Shown here: positions 55,771-64,000 of the stretch, one piece after another
Layout: each line of letters opens with the position of its first letter
Position numbering within the stretch: the stretch's first letter is position 1
From: Spongiactinospora rosea
Lineage (GTDB): Bacteria > Actinomycetota > Actinomycetes > Streptosporangiales > Streptosporangiaceae
Direction of reading: 5' to 3'
DNA: 64,000 nucleotides
Assembly: GCF_003315795.1 (NCBI RefSeq)
Contig: NZ_QMEY01000001.1
Location: 620,001 to 684,000 of the forward strand
Made by a program: the position numbers and the translations under genes
The notes under the pieces: generated by a model
The model's input: the letters and a program-made list of their open reading frames with translations, nothing else
Database searches by the model: none
What the model was told of the DNA's origin: nothing

Positions 55771-55882
55771 GCTGGTGCCTGAGCGCTTCGACCGGAGTAC
55801 CGGAAAAGTTGCGTTTCGGTCACGTCGAGGACGTGGAAGAACCGCCGTTCGGAACGTAACATCCGACCGGCTTGGGCCCGAT

Positions 55883-55915
55883 TGCTCTTAGGGGAGTCGA
55901 GTGCTCTTCGGGGAG
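55883..55915 (+). repeat. Pair of near-identical 14-mers upstream of the second Wzz-like gene
   Basis: TGCTCTTAGGGGAG (55883-55896) and TGCTCTTCGGGGAG (55902-55915) are 19 bases apart and differ at one position. They are 41-73 bases upstream of the start at 55956. They may be a binding site for a direct-repeat regulator or alternative ribosome-binding sequences. Confidence 0.45.
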
Positions 55916-55955
55916 ACTGCCTGTTCGGCTCCCGTCATCCGGAATGGGGAAGCGA

Positions 55956-56729
55956 ATGGACTTTTGGGGGACGGTCCTCGTTCTGTTCCGGCGCTGGTAC
56001 CTCTCGGTGCCGGCCTTCCTGCTGGCCGTCGGGGCCGCCTTCGGGGTGTACAAGACCGTGCCGGTCACGCACGTCTCCTCGGCCATGCTGGTGCTCACCA
56101 TCCCGACCAGCGGCGGCAGCCTGCCGAACAACCCGCAGTACCCCAACCCCAAGGTCAACCCGCTGCTCAACTTCGACCACGGGCTGAGCGTGTCGGCGTC
56201 CATCCTGATCGCGGCTCTCGGCACCCCCGAGGTGGCCGCCGAGCTGGGCTCGATTCCCGGCGGCCCGACCACCTACCGCGCCTTCAACGGCAGCAGCAAC
56301 CTGGAGTCGCTGGCCACCGGGCCGTTCGTGTTCATCGAGGCGGAGAGTTCCGATCCGGCCGCGGCCAAGGCGATGGTCCGCAAGGTGATCGCCCGCGCCC
56401 ACGTCGAGCTGGCCGAGCGGCAGCGGCGGCTGTCCGCGCCGGAGGCGACGTACATCGAGCTGAGCGAGACCGTTCCGCCGACCGCGCCGCTGGAGCAGGG
56501 CACCCGCAAGATGCGCGCGGTGGCGGCGGCGCTCGGGCTGGGCGTGATCTCGGCGCTGACGGTCACGTTCGCGGGGGAGAGCGTGCTCGGGCACCGCCGG
56601 GGACGGCGGGACCGCGCGCCGGCCGTACCGCCGGATCCGGGACCCGAGCCCGCGAAGGCCGAAGAGCCGGAGGAGCCCGGCGAGCGGGGCACGGGGCTGG
56701 TACGCGTCGGCACGCCGCCGGGGAGCTGA
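55956..56729 (+). CDS. Wzz-like polysaccharide co-polymerase, copy 2
   Basis: 257 residues. Membrane helices near residues 14-34 and 190-208 enclose an extracytoplasmic domain. THVSSAMLVLTIPTSGGSLPNNPQ aligns with the first copy at 53776, as does NPLLNFDHGLSVSASILIAALGTPEVAAELG. ERQRRLSAPEATYIELSETVPPTAPLEQG repeats the pre-helix pattern of copy 1. The cytoplasmic tail is shorter, about 50 residues. No kinase domain. GGGGAAG precedes the ATG. Followed one base later by the polymerase/ligase gene. Confidence 0.8.
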   Translation: MDFWGTVLVLFRRWYLSVPAFLLAVGAAFGVYKTVPVTHVSSAMLVLTIPTSGGSLPNNPQYPNPKVNPLLNFDHGLSVSASILIAALGTPEVAAELGSIPGGPTTYRAFNGSSNLESLATGPFVFIEAESSDPAAAKAMVRKVIARAHVELAERQRRLSAPEATYIELSETVPPTAPLEQGTRKMRAVAAALGLGVISALTVTFAGESVLGHRRGRRDRAPAVPPDPGPEPAKAEEPEEPGERGTGLVRVGTPPGS

Positions 56730-56730
56730 T

Positions 56731-58119
56731 GTGACGACCCTCACGAGCGAGGCCGAGCTGCTGCCCGGCAAGGGCTTCGTGCGCGCCGACGGGGCGACGC
56801 TGGCCGTGGTGTTCTCCACCGTGCTGCTGGTGGTCCCGGCCCGGCTGGTCTTCGTCGGGCTGCCGCTGTCCATCACCCCGGCCAACCTGATCAGCCTGGT
56901 CGCCGCGGCCTGCTGGTTCTTCGCGCACTTCACGCTGGTGCTGAAGATGGCCAAGGGCCGCACGCCGGTGCGCACCGGCGTGTTCGTGTACGGCGCGGCC
57001 ATGATCGCGACGTACGGCTTCGCGACCTACCGCTACCTGCCGCCCGACGAGCTGGGCCTGGCCGACCACGCGTTCATCCTGATCGTGGCCAACCTCGGGC
57101 TGACCCTGCTGGTCATCGACGGCGTGCGCGGCTCTGACCGGCTGGACTTCCTGCTCAAGTGCATGGTGCTGGCCGGGGCGTTCATCTCGGTGATCGGCGC
57201 GTTCCAATACCTGTTCAACATCGACCTGACCCGCTTCCTGGAGCTGCCCGGCCTGCGCTACACCTCCGAGGAGGCGTTCGTCATCGAACGCTCGGGCGGC
57301 CGGCGTGTGGGCGCGACGATGGGCCATCCCATCGAGTTCGGCGTGGCCTGCTCGATGCTGCTGCCGATCGCGATCCACTACGGGCACAAGGCCAAGCTGC
57401 GCGCCGAGCCGTCGCTGCGCTGGTGGGCGTGCGCGGTGCTGATCGGCCTCGGGCTGATGTTCTCCGTGTCCCGCTCGGCGGTCCTGGGCCTCGGCTGCGT
57501 GGCCGTGGTGCTGCTGATCGGCTGGCCCGCCCGGCGCCGCCTGATCGCCCTGGCGGTCACCTTCGGCTTCCTGGTGGTGATCAGGTTCGCCGTGCCGGGG
57601 CTGCTCGGAACCTTCGTCGGCCTGTTCAGCAACCTCGGCAACGACGACAGCATCCGCTACCGCACCCACGACTACGACGTGGCGGCGGCGGAGATCGCCA
57701 AGCATCCGTGGCTCGGCCGCGGGGTGGCGACCTGGTACGCGCCCAAGCACCAGGTCTTCGACAACCAGTACATCCTCAACCTGGTGGAGACCGGCTTCAT
57801 CGGGACCGCCGCGTTCGTGGCGATGTTCCTCGTGGCGATGTACGCGGCGCTGCGCGCCCGCCACCTGAGCACCGACCCCGGCACCCGCGACCTCGGGCTC
57901 ACCCTGGCCGCGTGCCTGACCGCCCCGCTGATCGGGTCGGCCACCTTCGACCTGCTGGCGTTCGCCACGGTGACCGGCCTCGGCTTCCTGATCATCGGGG
58001 CGTGCGGCGCGCTGCACCGCAACGCCCTCGCCGAAGCCGTCGCGGGTAAGGGAGCGGGTCAGAAAGCAGGTCAGGGGCCGGCGCAGGCCAGCGGGCCGAC
58101 CGTGCCGGTGATCCGGTAG
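56731..58119 (+). CDS. O-antigen ligase/polymerase family membrane protein (Wzy/WaaL-like)
   Basis: 462 residues with ten to twelve hydrophobic helices. The conserved Wzy_C region is visible: RYRTHDYDVAAAEIAKHPWLGRGVATWYAPKHQVFDNQYILNLVETGFIGTAAFVAMF, with the family DNxxLxxLxExG-like phrase. It probably polymerises lipid-linked repeat units on the outside of the membrane; a ligase role cannot be excluded by sequence. GTG start right after the Wzz-like gene. The 3' end overlaps the beta-helix gene by 49 bases. Confidence 0.86.
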   Translation: MTTLTSEAELLPGKGFVRADGATLAVVFSTVLLVVPARLVFVGLPLSITPANLISLVAAACWFFAHFTLVLKMAKGRTPVRTGVFVYGAAMIATYGFATYRYLPPDELGLADHAFILIVANLGLTLLVIDGVRGSDRLDFLLKCMVLAGAFISVIGAFQYLFNIDLTRFLELPGLRYTSEEAFVIERSGGRRVGATMGHPIEFGVACSMLLPIAIHYGHKAKLRAEPSLRWWACAVLIGLGLMFSVSRSAVLGLGCVAVVLLIGWPARRRLIALAVTFGFLVVIRFAVPGLLGTFVGLFSNLGNDDSIRYRTHDYDVAAAEIAKHPWLGRGVATWYAPKHQVFDNQYILNLVETGFIGTAAFVAMFLVAMYAALRARHLSTDPGTRDLGLTLAACLTAPLIGSATFDLLAFATVTGLGFLIIGACGALHRNALAEAVAGKGAGQKAGQGPAQASGPTVPVIR

Positions 58120-58952
58120 TTCTCGTCGATCCGCACCAGCGTGTTGTCCGCCCACACGGTGTCGCGGCAGTCGGTGTCCACCGGGCCGTACACCCACGAC
58201 TTGTCCACCAGCTTGTTGTCCTTGACGACCTGGCGGCCCGCCACGTTGCGCACCTGGATGCTGTAGGTCCCGCCCATCACCAGGTTGTCGGTGACCGTGA
58301 CGTTCTCCTGCCCCTCGTCCACCAGGAAGATCGGCGCGGTGGCGTCCTTGGCGAACCGCTGGTCGATGGTGTTGTGGTGGAAGACCAGGTTCTTGCCGGT
58401 CTTGTAGGACTGGATGCCGTCGGAGTGGTCGCCGGGGTTGGAGCACAGCTTGATGTAGGAGTCACGGATGTCGATGTCGTCGCCGGAGGCCCGGAAGCCG
58501 TCGGAGTGGTTGCGGATGTTGACCCGCGTCGCCTTGTACTTCGACGGGCCGACCCCGGGGGCCTGGTTGCAGCCGCCGGCCGGGCCCACCGTGGAGTCGG
58601 AGATCGTGAAGGACGAGAACTTCATGTTGTACTCGCCCCACACCTGACCGTCGATCAGGCTGTTCTTGATCGTGACGTTGTCCGCGCCGATCACCAGCTC
58701 GCCCTTGACGTGCACGCCGTCCAGTACCGCGCCCGGCGTGTCCACCAGGTGGGCGAGGCCGTCGATGTTCAGCTCCACCTCGGTCAGCTTGCGGCCGGGC
58801 GGCAGCCCGGTGCACTCCGGCGTCGGGTGGCCCTGGCAGGCCGGGGACGGCGTGGGGGAGGGGGCGCGCGGCGGGGACGGCGCCGCCTCAGGCGTCGCCG
58901 TGCAGCCCGCCAGCAGCGCGGCGGCGGCGATGATCGTGAAAACCCGGCGCAT
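58071..58952 (-). CDS. Lipoprotein with right-handed parallel beta-helix
   Basis: 293 residues. MRRVFTIIAAAALLAGCTA is a lipoprotein signal with the LAGC lipobox, followed by a Pro/Ser linker. The rest repeats short rungs such as VIGADNVTIKNSLIDG, DIDIRDSYIKL, LVFHHNTIDQ and VTVTDNLVMGG, the pattern of right-handed beta-helix proteins. These include pectate-lyase, glycosidase and C5-epimerase folds. HSDGFRASGDDIDI and HSDGIQSYKT repeat one carbohydrate-fold motif. It is probably anchored on the outer face of the membrane. Enzyme activity and target are unknown. The start excludes an upstream extension lacking a signal. Confidence 0.8.
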   Translation of the reverse strand: MRRVFTIIAAAALLAGCTATPEAAPSPPRAPSPTPSPACQGHPTPECTGLPPGRKLTEVELNIDGLAHLVDTPGAVLDGVHVKGELVIGADNVTIKNSLIDGQVWGEYNMKFSSFTISDSTVGPAGGCNQAPGVGPSKYKATRVNIRNHSDGFRASGDDIDIRDSYIKLCSNPGDHSDGIQSYKTGKNLVFHHNTIDQRFAKDATAPIFLVDEGQENVTVTDNLVMGGTYSIQVRNVAGRQVVKDNKLVDKSWVYGPVDTDCRDTVWADNTLVRIDENYRITGTVGPLACAGP

Positions 58953-58963
58953 ATTCCAGACTC

Positions 58964-59506
58964 CTACAGTCGTTCGCGCAATTGTGCCCATGAACCCGCG
59001 GCACGGTCACGAGCGCTTACCACGGTGACCGGAACCGGCCACTCGATCGACAATTCGGGGTCGTCGAACCGGACCGAAAGATCCTCCGCGGGATCGTGTT
59101 CCCGGTCGATTCTGTAGCACACGTCGGCGTGCTCGGTGAGCGCCTGAAAACCGTGCAGCATTCCGGGAGGGACGTATAGCGTGGTGAACGTCTCGTCGTC
59201 CAGCCGCACAGAAAGCCGCTGCCCGAACGTCGGCGAACCCGGCCGCGCGTCCACCAGGACGTCGAGGATCGCCCCCCGGGCGCAGCGCACCAGCTTGGCC
59301 TCGCCGCGCCCGGAACGGCCGTGCATTCCGCGTATCGTGCCCCGCACCGAACGCGACTGGCTGTCCTGCACGAAAGCCGGCGGGTCCAATCCCGAGTCCT
59401 TCGCGAGAGCGTTGTCGAACGTTCGGGTGAACAGCCCCCGCTCATCATGGTGCGGAGTCGGGACGAATAACAGAACGCCATCGAGCGGTGCTTTCTCAAC
59501 GCGCAT
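58964..59506 (-). CDS. RmlC-like epimerase, second copy
   Basis: 180 residues. Cupin motifs of dTDP-sugar 3,5-epimerases: VRGTIRGMHGRSGRGEAKLVRCARGAILDVLVDARPGSPTFGQR, PPGMLHGFQALTEHADVCYRID and DPELSIEWP. RGMHG holds the conserved His. It differs clearly from the copy at 43111, so it may act on another 4-keto sugar. ATG 59506 with AAAGGA upstream. Its start is only 28 bases from the divergent glycosyltransferase start, leaving no room for two normal promoters. Confidence 0.85.
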   Translation of the reverse strand: MRVEKAPLDGVLLFVPTPHHDERGLFTRTFDNALAKDSGLDPPAFVQDSQSRSVRGTIRGMHGRSGRGEAKLVRCARGAILDVLVDARPGSPTFGQRLSVRLDDETFTTLYVPPGMLHGFQALTEHADVCYRIDREHDPAEDLSVRFDDPELSIEWPVPVTVVSARDRAAGSWAQLRERL

Positions 59507-59534
59507 ATGAGATCCTTTCCCAAGGGGAGGGAAA

Positions 59535-60362
59535 ATGGCCACTGTAGTGATTCCCGCGCACAACGAGGAAACCGTCGTGGGGGCGGGTGTCGAAACCCTG
59601 CTGGACGGCGCCGAGCCGGGCGAGTTCGAGGTCATCGTGGTCGCCAACGCCTGCTCCGACCGCACCGCCGAGGTGGCCAGGAAGGCCGGTGCGCGGGTGG
59701 TCGAGACGGAGCGGCCGGGCAAGGCCAACGCGCTGCGGCTGGGCGACGCCGCCTGCCGTTCGTTCCCGAGGGTCTACCTCGACGCGGACGTCCGACTGTC
59801 CGCCGCGTCCGCGCGGGCGCTCATCGCGGCGGCGCGCAGGCCCGGCGTGCTCGCCTGCGCGCCGGTGCCCGACATGGACATGGCCGGGGTGGGCTGGCTG
59901 TCGCGCCGGCTGCACAAGGTCCAGGAGCGGCTGGTGGAGCCGACCAGGGGCCTGGCGGGCACCGGCGTGTACGTGCTCAGCGAGGAGGGCCACGCCAGGG
60001 TGTTCCCGATGCCCGACGTGATCTCCGACGACGGCTACGTCCACGCCAGCTTCGCGCCCCACGAGCGGGTGGTGGTGCCCGAGGCGCGGTCGCTGGTGCG
60101 TCCGTCCCGCACGCTGAGCGCCAACCTGAACCGCCGGGTCCGGGTGCGGATGGGCAACCGGCAGCTCGAAGAGCTGGGCCGCCCGGTCAGCGAGCGCAGG
60201 CTGTCGCTCGGCGACCTGTGGGCGCTGCTGCGCGCCCGCCGGGTGAGCCCGCTGGACGCCGGGTGCTTCCTGGCCGTGCTCGTCATGGACAAGGTGCTGA
60301 CCAGGCTGCGCGCCCAGCGCGGCGGCCAGGTGAGCTGGGGGACCGACGCCACCACGCGCTAG
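59535..60362 (+). CDS. GT2 family glycosyltransferase
   Basis: 275 residues. ATVVIPAHNEETVVGAGVETLLDGAEPGEFEVIVVANACSDRTAEVA is the GT2 entry, and RVYLDADVRL (near residue 78) is a DxD motif. TRGLAGTGVYVLSEEGH and DVISDDGYVHASF follow the usual acceptor region. No transmembrane segment is clear. It is transcribed alone on the plus strand among minus-strand genes. The start is ATG 59535 after GGGGAGGGAAA. It likely adds one sugar to the repeat unit. Confidence 0.88.
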   Translation: MATVVIPAHNEETVVGAGVETLLDGAEPGEFEVIVVANACSDRTAEVARKAGARVVETERPGKANALRLGDAACRSFPRVYLDADVRLSAASARALIAAARRPGVLACAPVPDMDMAGVGWLSRRLHKVQERLVEPTRGLAGTGVYVLSEEGHARVFPMPDVISDDGYVHASFAPHERVVVPEARSLVRPSRTLSANLNRRVRVRMGNRQLEELGRPVSERRLSLGDLWALLRARRVSPLDAGCFLAVLVMDKVLTRLRAQRGGQVSWGTDATTR

Positions 60363-60384
60363 CGTCCCCGGCCGTCCGGCGCGG

Positions 60385-61110
60385 TCACGCACGGGGCTCC
60401 AGCAGGTAGACCCGCGTCGACCCGAACACCTCCGGCTTGCCGCGCCCGCGCGCCACCGTGCGCACGAGCCGGAACCGGCCGGTGGCCAGCAGGCGGGCCT
60501 CCTCGACGGGGTTGAAGTAGATCAGCCGCACCCGGCGCGGCCGGCGGTCCACCGACTCGATCAGGTTGTCGATCACCCTGGAGAACACCTCGCCGCCGAA
60601 CGGGTTGTTCATGAACACCGTGTTCACCTCGTCGGGGATCGCGTAGTCCAGCGCGTCGGAGGTGACCAGCCGGACATCGCCGCAGCGCAGCCGCACCCGG
60701 GTGCTCTTGAGGTTGGCGCGGGCGATCTCGTTCAGGTGCCGGGACAGCTCGACGCCGATCACCGTCCTGAACCGGTACCCGGCCGCCGCCTCCAGGACCA
60801 TGCGGCCCATGCCCGAGCCGAGGTCGAGGAAGACGTCGTCCGGGGCCACCTCGCGCCTGGGCAGCGTCCGGCGCAGCGTCATCCAGTTGGCGGGTGAGTA
60901 GTAGGCGCGGTCCTGGTGGGCGAGCCCGAGCTCTTCCAGGTGGACGAACTCCGAGGTGTGCACGCCGTACCGCCACTCGAACAGCAGCTTGGCGGCGGTC
61001 TGGCGGAGCCAGGTCAACGGACGGCGGGCCGCGAGCAGCCCGACCGACTCCGCGCCCGCGCACTCCGAGGCGATGTCGACGACGGTGACGGCTTCCAGCA
61101 GGACCGTCAT
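60385..61110 (-). CDS. SAM-dependent methyltransferase, class I
   Basis: 241 residues. DDVFLDLGSGMGRMVLEAAAGYRFRTVIGVELSRHLNEIARAN is SAM motif I with its acidic loop (about residue 90). VNTVFMNNPFGGEVFSRVIDNL has the NPPF-like motif IV pattern. The call as class I is firm, the substrate unknown; O-methylation of the polysaccharide is one option. The ATG at 61110 follows AAAGGGGAGG. The much longer open frame upstream is out of phase with the neighbouring glycosyltransferase and is not coding. Confidence 0.85.
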   Translation of the reverse strand: MTVLLEAVTVVDIASECAGAESVGLLAARRPLTWLRQTAAKLLFEWRYGVHTSEFVHLEELGLAHQDRAYYSPANWMTLRRTLPRREVAPDDVFLDLGSGMGRMVLEAAAGYRFRTVIGVELSRHLNEIARANLKSTRVRLRCGDVRLVTSDALDYAIPDEVNTVFMNNPFGGEVFSRVIDNLIESVDRRPRRVRLIYFNPVEEARLLATGRFRLVRTVARGRGKPEVFGSTRVYLLEPRA

Positions 61111-61151
61111 GCCCTCCCCTTTCTTCTCCTGCGGCCACGCGGGCCGTAGGG

Positions 61152-62361
61152 TCACTCCGGCCGGTTCCGCCCGGCCCCGCCTACGGCGGCCTGGTACGCC
61201 GCGATGAGCGCCTCCCGCGACCGCTCCCACGACAGCGGGCCCGCGACCCGCTCGCGGCCGATCGCGCCCATCCTGGCCCGCTCGTCCGGATCGTCCAGCA
61301 GCCTGGCGACCAGCCTGGCGAACTCCAGCTCGTCGTTGCCCGGCGCGTACAGCGCGGCCTCGCCCGCCGACACCCGGGCCTCGCGCAGCTCGAAGGAGAC
61401 CATCGGCCGGGCCATCGCCATGTACTCCATGACCTTGTTCATGGTGGAGACGTCGTTGAGCGGGTTGAACGGGTCGGGCGACAGGCACACGTCGGCGGTG
61501 GACAGGTAGCGCAGCAGGTCCTCGTCGGGGATGCGCCCGGTGAACTCCACCTGGTCGGCCAGCCCGAGCCGCCGGGCCAGCGCCACCATGTCGTCGAAGG
61601 TGTCGCCCGCGCCGACGAAGACCGCGTGCCAGTCGTCCCTGCCCACCTCGTCGCGCAGCCGGGCCAGCGCCCGCAGCGCGTAGTCCACGCCGTCCTGCGG
61701 TCCCATCACGCCCAGGTAGCACAGCAGGTGCGGCTTGCCCCTGCGCAGCTCAGGCTCCTGCGGGACCTGCCTGAAACGCTCCACAACGGGCGCGCTGCGC
61801 ACCACGAAGACCTGTTCGGGCCGCTTGCCGCCGCGGGTCAGGGCCATCTGGCGGTAGCTCTCGTTGGTGGCGATCACCACGTCGGCGGCCCGGTACGTCC
61901 GGCGTTCCAGGAAGCACACCACGCGGTAGAGGAGGTCCTTGCCGCGGTTGAAGCGGGACAGGTACAGCTCGGGCACCAGGTCGTGCTGGTCGAAGACGAA
62001 CTTCGCGCCGCGCCGCCGCAACCCTCCGGCCAGCAGGAAGAACAGGTCGGGCGGGTTGCAGGCGTGCACGACGTCCACGCGCCCGACGCGGCGGGCGAGC
62101 CTGCGGGTGTGCCACAGCGCCGCGCCGTACTCCCGCAGGTACCCCAGCGGGCCGCCGGTCGCCGCGCGCAGCGGGTAGCGGTGGATCCGCACCCCGTCGA
62201 TCACGGCCTCCGCCTCGGTGTCCCGCTTGGTGCCCTGCGGGCAGATGACGTGCACCTCCCAGCCCGCGTCGCGCAGCGCCAGGCTCTCCTGCCAGACGCG
62301 CCGGTCGAAGGGCACCGAGAGGTTCTCGACCAGAATGAGGACCTTGCCGAGCGAGGACGCC

Positions 62362-62381
<20 letters not shown>
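61152..62381 (-). CDS. GT4 family glycosyltransferase
   Basis: 409 residues. GT-B architecture: N-terminal VLILVENLSVPFDRRVWQESLALRDAGWEVHVICPQG and VVHACNPPDLFFLLA, C-terminal LLCYLGVMGPQDGVDYALRALARL, IPDEDLLRYLSTADVCLSPDPFNPLNDVSTMNKVMEYMAM with the E-x7-E type region. It is a retaining GT4-like enzyme (WcaI/MshA-like). The start at 62381 overlaps the end of the dehydrogenase gene by 20 bases, so the two are coupled on the minus strand. Confidence 0.9.
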
Positions 62382-63690
<1,309 letters not shown>

Positions 63691-64000
63691 GCTGAACCCA
63701 GCCCCTCCATCGCTCGCGGACACCGCGGAGCGGGAGGTGAAATATCCGGTGTTCCCCCGACTCCACCGCATATATCGCCGCAGCGTGACGGGTCGTTACG
63801 CCGGGAATGGAAAGGGGTTCGCCGGGCCTCGCGCGGGCCACCGGATCCGGGATGTGGGCCCCGCATTGTAAGCCCTGATAGTAGGATTTAGCGCAGTATC
63901 CGGTCTCGCGGGCGATCGGCTCCCCATTCGTGCTGGACGTTCATCGTATTGAGGGTCTGATGGCAGAGGGTCGTAGCGGATCACCGCAGGTGACGGGCGT
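63691..64000. other. Upstream region of the dehydrogenase operon
   Basis: The last 310 bases hold no gene I can support. The region has AT-rich patches (near 63740-63780 and 63865-63905) unlike the rest of the cluster, and is the likely site of the minus-strand promoter for the dehydrogenase and GT4 genes. No terminator or known regulatory motif was seen. Confidence 0.45.

Noticed and set aside
60385..61722. Extension of the methyltransferase to 445 codons
   Set aside because: The first 204 codons run antiphase to the GT4 gene and show no homology; a good ribosome-binding site marks the shorter start.

Overview
The window is very GC-rich, uses GTG and TTG starts freely, and carries actinobacterial marker genes: a BldC-type regulator, a DUF4229 protein, a Rex operator, a full 14-subunit NADH dehydrogenase operon next to menaquinone genes, and system II cytochrome c maturation. 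It is most likely chromosomal DNA of a filamentous actinomycete, perhaps a Streptosporangiaceae relative. The taxonomic placement is inference from gene content and style; no rRNA, tRNA, CRISPR array or recognisable insertion sequence was seen.

Bases 1-28000 are mostly respiratory core. A cytochrome c maturation operon (TlpA/ResA-like end, ccdA, resB, ccsB) is followed by a PLDc_N membrane protein, an HExxH metalloprotease with a small partner gene, a BldC-like regulator, a DUF4229 protein and a secreted beta-propeller. Then come menG, a geranylgeranyl/menaquinone reductase, nuoA to nuoN and a polyprenyl diphosphate synthase, all on the plus strand. A near-perfect Rex operator precedes the reductase gene, so the quinone and complex I genes are probably repressed or induced together by the NADH/NAD+ ratio. 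rarD and msrA follow.

Bases 27700-38450 are accessory and partly decayed. They hold an AbiE-like nucleotidyltransferase/antitoxin pair behind a 53-bp nested palindrome, a Vsr-like nuclease gene behind two DnaA-box-like 9-mers, a PadR regulator with a clear promoter and operator, a SAM methyltransferase, a YjbR protein divergent from a SWIM zinc-finger protein, a reductase pseudogene broken by a 179-bp tandem duplication, and an EamA exporter translationally coupled to a GntR regulator with a palindrome just upstream. Long stretches here have no believable gene.

Bases 38700-63700 are one large extracellular polysaccharide cluster. It contains an initiating sugar-phosphate transferase, RmlA/B/D and two RmlC-like epimerases (dTDP-6-deoxyhexose supply), and a coupled six-gene cassette (sugar C-methyltransferase, cytidylyltransferase-like enzyme, PIG-L deacetylase, epimerase, DUF4910 protein, and a Cys-rich tandem-repeat protein of unknown function). 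It also has a flippase, three glycosyltransferases, a DUF6492 GT-like protein, an acyltransferase, two paralogous Wzz-like proteins, a Wzy/WaaL-type membrane protein, a beta-helix lipoprotein, a SAM methyltransferase and an AlgD-like nucleotide-sugar dehydrogenase. Together they suggest a Wzx/Wzy-type polymer with 6-deoxyhexose, possibly a branched C-methyl sugar, and a uronic acid. The six-gene cassette is the best candidate for an undescribed system.
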